A DNA stretch of 60,789 bases from Actinomycetota bacterium. GTDB lineage: Bacteria; Actinomycetota; Coriobacteriia; Anaerosomatales; Anaerosomataceae. Below the pieces are notes generated by a model that was not told the origin of the DNA, did no database searches, and saw nothing but the letters and a program-made list of their open reading frames with translations. Below, in pieces: positions 7,572 through 17,463 of this stretch; position 1 is the first letter of the stretch, and every line of letters begins with the position of its first letter. Location: assembly GCA_009773565.1 (NCBI GenBank), contig WSXY01000011.1, positions 1 through 60,789 on the forward strand, in the 5' to 3' direction. The position numbers were made by a program, and so were the translations under genes.

Positions 7572-9068
7572 TCAGTTCACCGCCCGATAGGTCACGCGCG
7601 CGCCCTGGGCCGTGTCTTCCACGACAAGACCGACCATAGCAAGCCCATCCCTCACCGCATCCGCTGCTGTCCAGTTACGCTCGGCCCTGGCCGCAGCGCG
7701 AGCTGCCAGCAACGCACGTACGGCCTCCTCGGGGTCTGTACCCGCGTAGCCGGCAAGTTGATTGGCAATCCCGACCACATCAGGCGGGAATTCGATATCG
7801 ACAGCACCCGTAACGACCACGCCGAGAACGGCGAGCAGCTCGATGATGAGCTCCTTCGCATGCACCAACAGCTCGATATCCGCTACTCCGACGTCACTCT
7901 GATTGTCGGCAAGGAAGGTGTTCGCCGCGCGCGCGAACTCGAAGATCGCGCCAAGTGCACCGGCTGTGTTGAAGTCATCATCCATCTCTGCGACGAACTT
8001 CTCGCGCGCGGCATCACGGGCGGAGGCTAGCAGTTCACGAGAGGCTGATGGCGCGCCTGATGACATCGCTTTCGCGCTTTTCGCCCACTCAAGATTGCGA
8101 ACAAGGTTCTCGATGCGCTCGAACGCAGTTCTTGCCTCGTCGAGCCGATCAGTGGAGAACTCAAGCGGGCTCCTGTAGTGGGTCTGGAGCATGAAGAGCC
8201 GCACCACCGGCACGGCGTAGACCGCAAGGACGTCTTTGAGAAGCATGAAGTTGCCGAGCGACTTGCTCATCTTCTCGGCGTTCACCTGGAGTAGGCCGCC
8301 GTGCAGCCAGTACCTCACGAACTGCGTGCCTGTAGCAGCCTCGGATTGAGCAAGCTCGTTCTCGTGATGCGGGAAGATGAGATCGCTTGCGCCACCGTGG
8401 ATATCGAACGGCAATCCGAGTTCGCCCTCGGACATGACCGAGCATTCGATATGCCAGCCGGGGCGTCCCTCACCCCAGGGGCTTGGCCAGTGCGGCTCAC
8501 CCGGCTTCGCAGTCTTCCAGAGCGCAAAATCGAGCGGATCCTGCTTGCGATCATCAACCTCGACGCGCGCTCCGGATTCAAGGTCGTCGATATCGCGCCC
8601 GGAAAGCTTGCCGTATGCGGGAAACGAACGGACTGAGAAGTAGACGTCTCCGTCAACCGCATACGCGTGCCCGCCGGCGATGAGGCGCTCGATCATGTCG
8701 ATCATCTGCGGGATCGTCTGCGTAGCCAGCGGCTGCGCCGTCGGTCGTTCGATTCCGAGCGATTCCATTGCTGCCCGGAAGGCAAACGTGTACGTGTCAG
8801 CAACGTCTGCGGGAGCAATACCCTCTTCAGCGGCGCGCTTGATGATCTTGTCGTCAACGTCGGTGATGTTCTGCACGAACGTCACATCGAAGCCCCGCCA
8901 TATGAAGTAGCGCCGAATGACGTCGAAGGTAAGAAACGTCCGGGCGTTGCCGATGTGAATGTGGTTGTAGACTGTCGGGCCGCAGACGTACATAGCGACC
9001 TTGCCGGCCTCGCGGGGCACGAACTCCTCTTTGGTGCGCGTCATGGTGTTGTGGACGCGAATCGACAT
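7572..9068 (-). CDS. cysS: Cysteinyl-tRNA synthetase
   Basis: A 498-residue class I aminoacyl-tRNA synthetase. It shows the HIGH motif as HIHIGNART, the zinc-site cysteine in CGPTVYNHIH and further zinc ligands in WHIECSVMS and the HHENELAQSEAA region, and the KMSKS loop in EKMSKSLGNF. Length and C-terminal helical domain are normal. It follows cysE by two bases. In Bacillus mrnC sits between cysS and rlmB; here there is no room for it. Confidence 0.97.
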   Translation of the reverse strand: MSIRVHNTMTRTKEEFVPREAGKVAMYVCGPTVYNHIHIGNARTFLTFDVIRRYFIWRGFDVTFVQNITDVDDKIIKRAAEEGIAPADVADTYTFAFRAAMESLGIERPTAQPLATQTIPQMIDMIERLIAGGHAYAVDGDVYFSVRSFPAYGKLSGRDIDDLESGARVEVDDRKQDPLDFALWKTAKPGEPHWPSPWGEGRPGWHIECSVMSEGELGLPFDIHGGASDLIFPHHENELAQSEAATGTQFVRYWLHGGLLQVNAEKMSKSLGNFMLLKDVLAVYAVPVVRLFMLQTHYRSPLEFSTDRLDEARTAFERIENLVRNLEWAKSAKAMSSGAPSASRELLASARDAAREKFVAEMDDDFNTAGALGAIFEFARAANTFLADNQSDVGVADIELLVHAKELIIELLAVLGVVVTGAVDIEFPPDVVGIANQLAGYAGTDPEEAVRALLAARAAARAERNWTAADAVRDGLAMVGLVVEDTAQGARVTYRAVN

Positions 9069-9070
9069 TC

Positions 9071-9772
9071 CTATCCTTCCTCGCCGGTCTCGGCCACATG
9101 AGACTTGAATGCGGACTGGCCTGACTCATCGGCGACTCCTTCGTCGCGCGCGAGGCGGCTCTCGAGCCGATCGATACGGTGTTGCAACGTACGGAACATA
9201 TCTACGACCGGGTCGGGCAGATCCTCATGGTGCAGGTCGACGGTCTCGACGCGTCGCCCCTCACGGACAACCACACGTCCGGGAATACCTACCACGGTAC
9301 AACTGGCCGGGACTTCCTGTACCACGACCGCTCCGGCACCGACCTTGGAACCGTGACCAATGGTGATGTTACCGAGAATAGTCGCGCCGACGCCTATGAC
9401 GACGTTGTCCTCAATCGTCGGATGCCGCTTCCCTCGCTCCTTGCCGGTACCACCGAGCGTAACACCCTGGTAGATGGTGACGCATCGGCCAATCACGGTC
9501 GTCTCACCGATAACGACACCCATGCCATGGTCGATGAAGAAATCATCGCCGATCACCGCGCCCGGATGAATCTCAATGCCCGTACGGTGCCTGACCGACT
9601 GACTAATGGCCCGCGCAAGCCAAACAAACCCTGCCGTATGGATGCGTTTCGTGATGCGGTGCCACCATATCGCCCAGAAGCCGGGGTAGTTCGTCAGCGC
9701 GGACAGCGTTGACGGGCACGCCGGATCGCGCTCTTTGATGGCTGCGATGTCCGCGCGGGTCCGTGCGAACAT
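9071..9772 (-). CDS. cysE: Serine O-acetyltransferase
   Basis: First enzyme of cysteine synthesis: acetyl-CoA + serine to O-acetylserine. The 233-residue protein has the N-terminal helical domain (RDPACPSTLSALTNYPGFWA, WHRITKRIH) and a left-handed beta-helix of hexapeptide repeats with the catalytic FFIDHGMGVVIGETT and VTLGGTGKERGKRHPTIE signatures. The pairing with cysS links cysteine synthesis to its tRNA charging. A promoter (9822-9851) precedes it. Confidence 0.95.
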   Translation of the reverse strand: MFARTRADIAAIKERDPACPSTLSALTNYPGFWAIWWHRITKRIHTAGFVWLARAISQSVRHRTGIEIHPGAVIGDDFFIDHGMGVVIGETTVIGRCVTIYQGVTLGGTGKERGKRHPTIEDNVVIGVGATILGNITIGHGSKVGAGAVVVQEVPASCTVVGIPGRVVVREGRRVETVDLHHEDLPDPVVDMFRTLQHRIDRLESRLARDEGVADESGQSAFKSHVAETGEEG

Positions 9773-9821
9773 ATACGTCTCGACCTCCTCGGCGGCCTCG
9801 GCGGCGTCACGAAGCCCGCCT

Positions 9822-9851
9822 ACTATCTCTTTCCGGACTCAGGGGTGTCAA
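9822..9851 (-). promoter_or_regulatory. Promoter upstream of cysE
   Basis: Minus-strand TTGACA (9851-9846), an 18-base spacer and GATAGT (9827-9822) lie 50 bases before cysE. Just upstream (9854-9886) a GC-rich imperfect hairpin overlaps the ispF stop and could end the ispDF transcript. Confidence 0.6.
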
Positions 9852-9881
9852 CAGTGAGAGCTGCGCGGATTCGCGCCTCGC

Positions 9882-10370
9882 TCACGCACCCGCCCTCTCA
9901 AGGAGGGCAACCGCGTACGCGGCTACGCCTTCCTCGCGACCTGTGAAGCCAAGGCCCTCGGTCGTCGTCGCCTTCACGCCGACAGAGTCGACGCTGATGC
10001 CGAGTGCCCCTGCGATACGCTCCCGCATCAGCTCCCTGTGCGGCGCGATCTTCGGTGCCTGAAGAACCACCACGCTGTCGACATCCACCACACGGAACCC
10101 GCGCTCGGACACAAGTGCGGAGACCCGGCGCAATAGACCAAGACTGTTAGCGCCGGCGTACGAGGGGTCGGTATCGGGGAAAAGTCTCCCGATATCACCC
10201 TCGCGAAGCGCACCCACGATTGCATCCATAATGGCATGTACGAGCACGTCTGCATCCGAGTGACCGAGCAGCCCCCGGTCGTGTTCAAGCTCAACGCCGC
10301 CAAGAATCAGAGCTCGCCCGTCGGCAAACGCGTGGACGTCGTAGCCGATTCCTATACGTTGCGCACTCAT
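9882..10370 (-). CDS. ispF: 2-C-methyl-D-erythritol 2,4-cyclodiphosphate synthase
   Basis: Methylerythritol-phosphate pathway enzyme that cyclises CDP-methylerythritol phosphate. The 162-residue protein has the zinc ligands in GIGYDVHAF and the later LLGHSDADVLVHAIMDA, then IGRLFPDTDPSYAGANS. C-terminal KATTTEGLGFTGREEGVA is standard. It overlaps ispD by four bases (ATGA), so translation is coupled. Confidence 0.97.
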   Translation of the reverse strand: MSAQRIGIGYDVHAFADGRALILGGVELEHDRGLLGHSDADVLVHAIMDAIVGALREGDIGRLFPDTDPSYAGANSLGLLRRVSALVSERGFRVVDVDSVVVLQAPKIAPHRELMRERIAGALGISVDSVGVKATTTEGLGFTGREEGVAAYAVALLERAGA

Positions 10371-11065
10371 GATTTCTCCGCTCGGGTTTGCAGGAGTCGC
10401 TCCACGACGGGCAGATCCTCGGGCACAGTCACTTTGAGGTTGTCTCGCTGGCCAAGCAACATGAGCACACGACCTCCCTGATGCTCGACGAGCGACGAGT
10501 CGTCTGTTCCAATGAAGCCATCCTCGGCGGCCGCGGCATACGCGTGCCGGAGTGAGGCGGCGCGGAACACCTGCGGGGTCTGCGCGACCCAGAGCAGTGA
10601 ACGGTCCTCAGTCGCGAGAATCGCCCCGTCGGCGTCAACGCACTTGATGGTGTCGTACGCGGGATGCCCGACCACAACGCCATCAACTCCTGAAGAAACA
10701 AGAAGATGGACAGCCTCGGAGATGATCGAGGGCGTGACCAGCGGTCTCGCCCCATCGTGGACGATGACGACGTCAAAGCTCGTCGCGAGCGCTGCAAGGC
10801 CGGCTGCGACGGAGTACTGACGGGTCTCTCCGCCAGCAACGATACCGGTCACCTTCAGGGTCTGCTCGGCCTCAATCGCGTACTCCGCGACGCGGTCGGG
10901 ATGCACGACGATGACGACTTCGTCGACGATCTCGCAGCTCTCGAAAGCCCGCAATGTATGGCCGAGGACCGACAAACCGAACACCTTGGCAAGTTGCTTT
11001 CCACCCTCACGTCCGAAGCGCTCGCCGGTGCCTCCAGCAACGATGATTGCTCCGACACGCATCAC
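10367..11065 (-). CDS. ispD: 2-C-methyl-D-erythritol 4-phosphate cytidylyltransferase
   Basis: Transfers CMP to methylerythritol phosphate, one step before IspF's substrate is phosphorylated by IspE. The 232-residue nucleotidyltransferase starts MMRVGAIIVAGGTGERFG with GKQ shortly after, and carries VIVHDGARPLVTPSII and the late KVTVPEDL. It overlaps both neighbours by four bases (yacL upstream, ispF downstream), giving a tightly coupled set. Confidence 0.96.
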   Translation of the reverse strand: MMRVGAIIVAGGTGERFGREGGKQLAKVFGLSVLGHTLRAFESCEIVDEVVIVVHPDRVAEYAIEAEQTLKVTGIVAGGETRQYSVAAGLAALATSFDVVIVHDGARPLVTPSIISEAVHLLVSSGVDGVVVGHPAYDTIKCVDADGAILATEDRSLLWVAQTPQVFRAASLRHAYAAAAEDGFIGTDDSSLVEHQGGRVLMLLGQRDNLKVTVPEDLPVVERLLQTRAEKS

Positions 11066-12156
11066 GCCTTCACCCTCGCGAAGATCATCCTGCCGGCCGA
11101 TGTCTGGAGCACCGACGTCACTTCGACATCAGCCTCGACGCCGACCCGCTCTTTCGCCTCTGCGATAACGACCATCGTCCCATCCTCAAGGTATCCGACA
11201 CCTTGCCCCGCCTCTTTTCCTTCGCGAGCGACCAGCAACCTGAGGCTGTCGCCGGGCAGAAAGAGCGGTCTGATGCTGGCAGCAAGCTCGTTGACGTTGA
11301 GTACGGCGACACCTTCGACACGGGCGACCTGGGAGAGATTGTGATCGACGGTGACCACCACTCCCCCGCTTGACGCCGCCAGACGCACGAGTTTTGCATC
11401 CACCGCCGGAATCTCGGGATAGTCAGCCTCGAAGATCGAGATCGCCCCGGGGCCGCCGGTGAGCGTCGTGAGTAGATCGAGCCCACGGCGACCGCGCGCG
11501 CGTTTGATCTCATCGGCCGAGTCAGCAAGCGTCTGCAACTCGACGAGGACAAAACGGGGTACGGCGAGACGCCCCTCAAGGAAGCCCGTCTCCTTCACGT
11601 GCACGAAACGGCCGTCGATAACGGCGCTCGTGTCCAGGAACTTCACGGCTTCCTTGTCGGATACTCGGGACTCACCGACCAGACCCCCGAAGCGACGCGC
11701 GACGTCACGGCGCTTCGTTAAGAACAAGCGAGTAAACCCGAACGCAAATATGCCGTACACAAGCACTACGGCTAGAAAGGCGACCCACGATGGCGAAATA
11801 AGTCGAAGCGGGTACGACATGAGGAATGCGGCAATCAGGCCAAAAATGAGCCCAATTGCACCGAGCACAAGATCGGTGGTCTCGGACTCTTGTACTTGCT
11901 GCTCGATACGGTGGTACTGCGCGGTAATCTCGCGTCCCAGAATACCGCCGAGAAGATAACCCATCGAAGCCCCGAGGATAATAAGGGTGAGAATGACGAT
12001 TTCTTGCGTGAGGCCTGTCTGGGCTGACCAATCGGCCAGTCGAGCGACTGCGAAACCCCCGAGCGCACCTGCCGTCAGCAGCACCATACGTGCAAGCTGA
12101 ACAATCATGGTGTTGACGCCCGATAAGGCGAAACTGTCCGCCGAGAGCGTCATCAC
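11062..12156 (-). CDS. yacL: YacL-type membrane PIN-TRAM protein
   Basis: A protein of up to 364 residues with four N-terminal membrane helices (about 15-135), a PIN nuclease domain (about 165-290; KFLDTSAVIDGRF, ELQTLADSADEIKRARGRRG, VTVDHNLSQVA) and a C-terminal TRAM-like RNA-binding domain. The PIN acidic residues are present, so it may cut RNA at the membrane; the substrate is unknown. AAGGAGG lies only two bases before the GTG at 12156, so the ATG at 12153 or one further in (12108) may be the real start. It heads the yacL-ispD-ispF set. Confidence 0.88.
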   Translation of the reverse strand: MMTLSADSFALSGVNTMIVQLARMVLLTAGALGGFAVARLADWSAQTGLTQEIVILTLIILGASMGYLLGGILGREITAQYHRIEQQVQESETTDLVLGAIGLIFGLIAAFLMSYPLRLISPSWVAFLAVVLVYGIFAFGFTRLFLTKRRDVARRFGGLVGESRVSDKEAVKFLDTSAVIDGRFVHVKETGFLEGRLAVPRFVLVELQTLADSADEIKRARGRRGLDLLTTLTGGPGAISIFEADYPEIPAVDAKLVRLAASSGGVVVTVDHNLSQVARVEGVAVLNVNELAASIRPLFLPGDSLRLLVAREGKEAGQGVGYLEDGTMVVIAEAKERVGVEADVEVTSVLQTSAGRMIFARVKA

Positions 12157-12241
12157 CTCCTTTCATCTCTAGAAGCTACCGATTATCGCCCATATAATGC
12201 CATCAAGGCATCGTGGAATCGCGTTCATCGTAGCATACGCA

Positions 12242-13303
12242 TCAGGATGAAGCGTGGTCCCTCATTCGCCGAAGACCCTCTGCAATCGCGCGCGCCTGTC
12301 GCTCTCCAACGCCCTCAATCCTATCCAGCTCGTGCTCTGAAGCGCCAAGGAGCGCTGTGAGCGTGCCGAAGCGCTCGATAACGCGCGATATGACGGTGCC
12401 GGGCAGCATCGGGATATGCCTTAGGAGTCGGTATCCCAAAGGGGCGACGTGCCGCTCGACGGCCTCTAGTGTGGCAGGGTAGCCAAGAGCATGGGCTACG
12501 AGCGTTCCATCGAGCATGTGCTCGAGCGACATCGCCGACACACGGCCGCGAATGGTAACGGCTTTGCGCGCAGTCGCATCACATGCGTAGTCGCGGATCA
12601 ACATGAGATAGTCCTCCTCGACACCGGCGGTGAGCTCCTCCGCCTGCATACGAACGAGTCGCCCGTCAGAGCCAAGCTCCCGAATGTAGCGACCCACATC
12701 GCGCGCCACGCGCAGGACCATCTCTGCTCTCTGGATTACGGTAGCGACGTCGCCGAGAGTCCCGACGCCTTCAAACTCCAACATCGTCAAACGTGCAGCC
12801 ACTTCATCAAGCCGGGTGCGATAACGCTGGAGTGTCATCAGGGCCTGGTTGGCCTTGGAGAGAACAACTTCCGTGTCCTCAAGAATGATCTTCGAGCCGC
12901 CGCGGTACAGACTCACGACGTCTCGCCTTTGGGAAACAGACACGACGAGCGCCTCGGTCTGGCGGCTGACACGTTCCGCGGTACGGTGTCGCATGCCGGT
13001 CTCGGCAGTCGGTAGAGAGGCGTCGGGAACGAGGTGTACGTTCGCCTTCAGGATGTGGGAGGCGCCCGCATCGAGGATGATGGCGCCGTCCATCTTCGCG
13101 AGTTCGAACAGGCGCTGTGGCGTGAACGGCACGTTGACGATGAATCCGCCGTTGCAGAGTTCATCAACCCGCTCGTCATCCCCGATCAAGATAAGCGCAC
13201 CCGTCCGAGCAGACCTGATGTGCTCGATGCCGACACGCAACTCAGTACCCGGAGCCACTGCCGAAAGCGCCGCGAGGAGGAGATCATCAGACCTTATCGG
13301 CAT
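12242..13303 (-). CDS. disA: DNA-integrity scanning protein, diadenylate cyclase
   Basis: Makes the second messenger c-di-AMP and scans DNA for damage. The N-terminal DAC domain carries the active-site motifs MDGAIILD and TGMRHRTAERVS; the central helical spine and a C-terminal helix-hairpin-helix region (EHELDRIEGVGERQARAIAE) bind branched DNA. The 353-residue length is normal. It lies 83 bases after radA, as in Bacillus, where RadA modulates DisA. Confidence 0.96.
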   Translation of the reverse strand: MPIRSDDLLLAALSAVAPGTELRVGIEHIRSARTGALILIGDDERVDELCNGGFIVNVPFTPQRLFELAKMDGAIILDAGASHILKANVHLVPDASLPTAETGMRHRTAERVSRQTEALVVSVSQRRDVVSLYRGGSKIILEDTEVVLSKANQALMTLQRYRTRLDEVAARLTMLEFEGVGTLGDVATVIQRAEMVLRVARDVGRYIRELGSDGRLVRMQAEELTAGVEEDYLMLIRDYACDATARKAVTIRGRVSAMSLEHMLDGTLVAHALGYPATLEAVERHVAPLGYRLLRHIPMLPGTVISRVIERFGTLTALLGASEHELDRIEGVGERQARAIAEGLRRMRDHASS

Positions 13304-13386
13304 TACGACCCCTTATCGATGACATTGGTGCTCCACGCTTAGACTATCCTGATTGTGCCACGGGCACCGTACCTGCACCAGAGAGG

Positions 13387-14736
13387 CTACCTGCCGACCG
13401 ACTCCACTGCCTCTTTGACTGACACAATCGGCCGAAGCGAGGGTTTGCCGTCTGCACTGGCAGAAGAAGCCGCGAGAAAGACCGGACCAAGACCCATTCG
13501 GCCCGCCTCAGTAATCCGGGCAGGAGTGTGACGGACGCCGCGAACCTCCCCCGTCAGCCCGATTTCGCCGAATGCGACTGCACCCGGCGCAAGCGAGACA
13601 TCCAGCCGGGCCGATGCCAGTGCAAGGGCCAGCGGAAGATCGACGGCGGGTTCAGTGACCCGCACCCCGCCCGCAATGGAGACGTACACGTCATGCTGGG
13701 CAAAACTAAGCCCTGCCCGGCGCTCAAGAACGGCGAGAGACTGCAGCACGCGTGCGGTCTCGACACCGACAGCAAGTCGTCGCGGCATCTGGAGATACGA
13801 CGGTGTCACGAGTGCCTGAACCTCTACGAGCAAAGGACGTGTACCCTCGACCGTCGCAAGCACGCATGAACCGGGGACTCCCTGAGCTCGATCCGACAGC
13901 AGAACGCTCGACGGATTGTCCACGCCGACGAGCCCGGATTCGCCCATTTCGAAGACACCGATCTCGCTCACCGAACCGAACCTGTTCTTGGTCGCACGAA
14001 CAATTCGGAACACATGGTCGCGATCGCCTTCAAAAGAAAGCACCGCATCAACCGTGTGCTCGAGAACGCGCGGCCCGGCGACAGTTCCCTCTTTGGTTAC
14101 GTGCCCGACGACAACGACCGTCATGCCCTCGATCTTAGAGAGACGCATGAGCCGGGAAGCCGAAGCCCTGACCTGGCCGACACTGCCCGCAACACCATCA
14201 AGATCCGTATCGACCATCGTCTGGATCGAATCGATCATAAGGACGTCCGGTCGCTCCGCAAGCGCGGTAGCTTCGACGATTGCAGCATCGACTTCGGGCA
14301 ACAGCCAGATTCCGTCGGCAGCACCGACGCGAGAAGCACGGAGCTTCACCTGCTCCACGGACTCCTCGCCGCACACGTAAAGCACCTTCGACCCGCGTTC
14401 GACCAGCGAGGCGGCAGCTTGCAGAAGCAGCGTTGACTTACCGATGCCCGGCTCGCCTGCGAGCAAGACGAACGAACCGCGCACCAGGCCACCGCCGAGC
14501 ACCCGGTCAAACTCGGAAACGCCCGTCGGTACGCGCTCTGTTCCGGAGTGAGCGACATCTCCGAGTCGAACCGTATTCCTCGCCGGTGCGGCGTTTGTCG
14601 AACCAGACGCGCCCCGAGAGGATATCTCCTCAACGAAGGTGCCGAACTCGCCGCAATCGGGGCATCGGCCGTACCACTTCGGCGCGGCGTAGCCACACTG
14701 CTGGCACCGCCAACCTGAAGAGGGCTTCTTCGGCAT
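13387..14736 (-). CDS. radA: DNA repair protein RadA
   Basis: RecA-like ATPase that promotes branch migration in recombination. The 449-residue protein has a four-cysteine zinc finger (CQQCGYAAPKWYGRCPDCGE), Walker A GEPGIGKST (about residue 95), the RadA-specific KNRFG motif, and a C-terminal Lon-like domain that lacks protease activity in this family. The gene starts six bases after clpC stops. Confidence 0.97.
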   Translation of the reverse strand: MPKKPSSGWRCQQCGYAAPKWYGRCPDCGEFGTFVEEISSRGASGSTNAAPARNTVRLGDVAHSGTERVPTGVSEFDRVLGGGLVRGSFVLLAGEPGIGKSTLLLQAAASLVERGSKVLYVCGEESVEQVKLRASRVGAADGIWLLPEVDAAIVEATALAERPDVLMIDSIQTMVDTDLDGVAGSVGQVRASASRLMRLSKIEGMTVVVVGHVTKEGTVAGPRVLEHTVDAVLSFEGDRDHVFRIVRATKNRFGSVSEIGVFEMGESGLVGVDNPSSVLLSDRAQGVPGSCVLATVEGTRPLLVEVQALVTPSYLQMPRRLAVGVETARVLQSLAVLERRAGLSFAQHDVYVSIAGGVRVTEPAVDLPLALALASARLDVSLAPGAVAFGEIGLTGEVRGVRHTPARITEAGRMGLGPVFLAASSASADGKPSLRPIVSVKEAVESVGR

Positions 14737-14742
14737 TCGGAT

Positions 14743-17304
14743 CTACTCGCCGGCGGCGCCGCCCGCGACCGGCCCTCGCGATGAACGAGAGGACCCGCGC
14801 GTCGGCATGCTCGCCTTCGCCTTCTTCGGAACCGTGGCGGCAGCGCTCATCACTGAGCTGCCCGGTTCGCCTCGGCGGAATGTGATCACTTCACCGTCGG
14901 TCGTCAGTTCGATGACCTCACCGGGCTTCCACTCGCCGCTCAGAATCTGCTCGGAGAGCGGGTCTTCAACGAGTCGCTGAATCGCCCTGCGAAGCGGTCG
15001 CGCACCAAGGGTCGGATCGAAGCCTGCCCTCGCGAGCAGCTCCCGTGCCTCCTGGGTGAGAGAGATACCCAGACCCTGAACGAAGAGTTGGTCACGAAGT
15101 CGAGACACCATGATGTCAACGATCGCCTGAATCTCCTCGGCGACAAGGTCGTGAAAGACGATGACTTCGTCTACACGGTTAAGGAACTCAGGACGGAACA
15201 TCTTCTTGAGCTCACCGGTAACGCGCTCTTTGAGCATCTCGTAGGGCATCGCACCGGCTTCTTGCATGCTGAACCCGACGTTCTTGCCTTTGACGATGTC
15301 ACGCGCACCGATGTTGCTCGTCATGATGATGATGGCGTTCTTGAAATCGACCTTGCGACCCTGGGCGTCAGTAAGCCGGCCCTCTTCGAGGATCTGCAGG
15401 AGCACATTGAAGACGTCCGGGTGAGCCTTCTCGATCTCATCGAACAAGATGACCGAGTACGGCTTGCGACGCACCAGTTCCGTGAGCTGACCGCCCTCGT
15501 CAAACCCGACGTAGCCGGGAGGCGAGCCGATCAGCCGGGAGACCGTGTGCTTCTCCATATACTCGGACATGTCGAGCGATATGAGGGCATCCTCGCTGCC
15601 GAACAGGAAAGAAGCGAGCGCCTTCGCGAGTTCGGTCTTGCCCACGCCGGACGGGCCTAGGAAGATGAATGACCCTGCGGGACGCGCCGGGTCCTTCAGG
15701 CCGGCGCGGGTGCGCCGAATCGCCTTGCTGACTGCGGTCACGGCTTCATCCTGGCCGACGATACGCTCGTGAATGCTTGTCTCCATGCGCAGGAGCTTCT
15801 GTGTCTCTTCCTCGGTGAGGCTCGAGACGGGGATGCCGGTCCACATGGACACAACCTCGGCGATCTCCTGCTCGGTCACTTCGACAACACGGGTGTTGTC
15901 GGGCTTGAGCCACTCCTCTTCCATGCGACGCTTTTCGGCGAGGGTCTGCTTCTCTTTGTCGCGCAGGCTCGCAGCCTTCTCGAACTCCTGCGCCTCGATT
16001 GCCGCTTCCTTCTCGTTCCTGACCTGCTTGAGGCGCTCCTCGACTTCACGAATGCCGGGAGGCGCCGTCATCATTTTGATACGCATCTTGGAGCCGGCCT
16101 CGTCGATGAGGTCGATCGCCTTGTCCGGAAGGAAGCGGTCCGAGATGTAGCGGTCAGCAAGGGTGGCTGCCGCGTCGACGGCGGCGTCAGTGATGGAGAC
16201 ACGGTGATGTGCCTCGTAGCGATCGCGCAGACCCCGAAGAATCTCTTTCGTCTCTTCGACGCTCGGCTCTCCCACCATGATCGGCTGGAAGCGTCGCTCC
16301 AACGCGGGATCTTTCTCGACGTACTTGCGAAACTCATCAAGCGTGGTTGCTCCGATGGTTTGAAGCTCACCACGCGCAAGAGCAGGCTTGATGATGCTAG
16401 CGGCGTCGATGGCGCCTTCGGCGGCGCCGGCTCCGACAAGCGTGTGCATCTCATCGACAAACAAGATGATGTCGCCGCGCTCGCGGATCTCCTTCATGAC
16501 CTTCTTGAGGCGCTCCTCGAACTCGCCGCGGTACTTGCTACCCGCCACAAGTGCCGCAAGGTCGAGTGTGTAGAGCTTCTTGCCGCGAATCGTCTCGGGT
16601 ACCTCGTCGCGGGCGATCTTCTGAGCGAGACCCTCGACAACCGCAGTCTTGCCGACGCCGGGCTCACCGATGAGCACGGGGTTGTTCTTGGTGCGACGGG
16701 AAAGGATCTGCATGACGCGCTCGATCTCCTGCTCGCGACCAACGACCGGGTCAAGCTTGCCCTCATCTGCAGCAAGCGTGAGGTTACGACCGAACTCATC
16801 GAGGAGCGCACTCTCTCCCCCGCGTCCGCCTCTGCGGTCCTCGCCCGGCTCAGCCTGCTTGCCACCGTAATAGCCGGAGAGGAGCTGGATGACTGCCGAG
16901 CGGACCTTCTCCAGATCGGCGCCAAGGTTCAGGAGCACCTGAGCAGCGACACCCTCGCCCTCTCGAATGAGGCCGAGGAGGATGTGCTCTGTCCCGATGT
17001 AGTTGTGTCCGAGCTGGAGCGCCTCGCGAAGCGAAAGCTCCAGAACCTTCTTCGCGCGCGGCGTGAACGGGATATGTCCCGTCGGAACGTACGTGCCACG
17101 GCCGATGAGCTCCTCGACCTGCTGATGCACGTCTTCAAGCGAGATGCTGAGGCTCTCAAGTGCCTTGGCGGCGATGCCATCCTGCTCACGAATAAGGCCG
17201 AGGAGCAGGTGCTCCGTGCCGATGTAGTTCTGATTCAGCATGCGCGCCTCTTCTTGCGCGTACACCACAACGCGTCGGGCCTTCTCGGTGAATCGTTCGA
17301 ACAT
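14743..17304 (-). CDS. clpC: ATP-dependent Clp protease ATP-binding subunit ClpC
   Basis: AAA+ unfoldase that feeds ClpP. The 853-residue protein has two N-terminal repeats ([20 protein letters not shown] and its copy), AAA-1 with Walker [14 protein letters not shown], a UVR-like middle domain ([17 protein letters not shown]), AAA-2 with [13 protein letters not shown], and C-terminal sensor 2 (GARPLRRAI). The start ATG at 17304 follows a GAGGCGATCTCA leader. In Firmicutes ctsR, mcsA and mcsB precede clpC; here lysS is directly upstream, so heat-shock control by CtsR-McsB is not evident. Confidence 0.98.
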   Translation of the reverse strand: MFERFTEKARRVVVYAQEEARMLNQNYIGTEHLLLGLIREQDGIAAKALESLSISLEDVHQQVEELIGRGTYVPTGHIPFTPRAKKVLELSLREALQLGHNYIGTEHILLGLIREGEGVAAQVLLNLGADLEKVRSAVIQLLSGYYGGKQAEPGEDRRGGRGGESALLDEFGRNLTLAADEGKLDPVVGREQEIERVMQILSRRTKNNPVLIGEPGVGKTAVVEGLAQKIARDEVPETIRGKKLYTLDLAALVAGSKYRGEFEERLKKVMKEIRERGDIILFVDEMHTLVGAGAAEGAIDAASIIKPALARGELQTIGATTLDEFRKYVEKDPALERRFQPIMVGEPSVEETKEILRGLRDRYEAHHRVSITDAAVDAAATLADRYISDRFLPDKAIDLIDEAGSKMRIKMMTAPPGIREVEERLKQVRNEKEAAIEAQEFEKAASLRDKEKQTLAEKRRMEEEWLKPDNTRVVEVTEQEIAEVVSMWTGIPVSSLTEEETQKLLRMETSIHERIVGQDEAVTAVSKAIRRTRAGLKDPARPAGSFIFLGPSGVGKTELAKALASFLFGSEDALISLDMSEYMEKHTVSRLIGSPPGYVGFDEGGQLTELVRRKPYSVILFDEIEKAHPDVFNVLLQILEEGRLTDAQGRKVDFKNAIIIMTSNIGARDIVKGKNVGFSMQEAGAMPYEMLKERVTGELKKMFRPEFLNRVDEVIVFHDLVAEEIQAIVDIMVSRLRDQLFVQGLGISLTQEARELLARAGFDPTLGARPLRRAIQRLVEDPLSEQILSGEWKPGEVIELTTDGEVITFRRGEPGSSVMSAAATVPKKAKASMPTRGSSRSSRGPVAGGAAGE

Positions 17305-17463
17305 TGAGATCGCCTCTCTATCTGGTACGCCGTGACAACCGGCGATTCATCGCGCTTTCTATTCTACCCCCACGCAACGACACGGGGACGCCTGAGGACA
17401 CCAAAGCAAGGAGGGTGCCACTGGATGTGAGTCCCCAACGCTCAGGTCCGTGCCTGAACGACT

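Noticed and set aside
9773-9881. T-box or cysteine riboswitch ahead of cysE-cysS
   Set aside because: The gap of about 109 bases holds a promoter and a short hairpin only; no T-box sequence or specifier stem.
15769-17307. Open frame of 512 codons on the plus strand opposite clpC
   Set aside because: It is a mirror of clpC in a high-GC gene, has no ribosome-binding site or recognisable motif, and the minus-strand reading is unmistakable ClpC.
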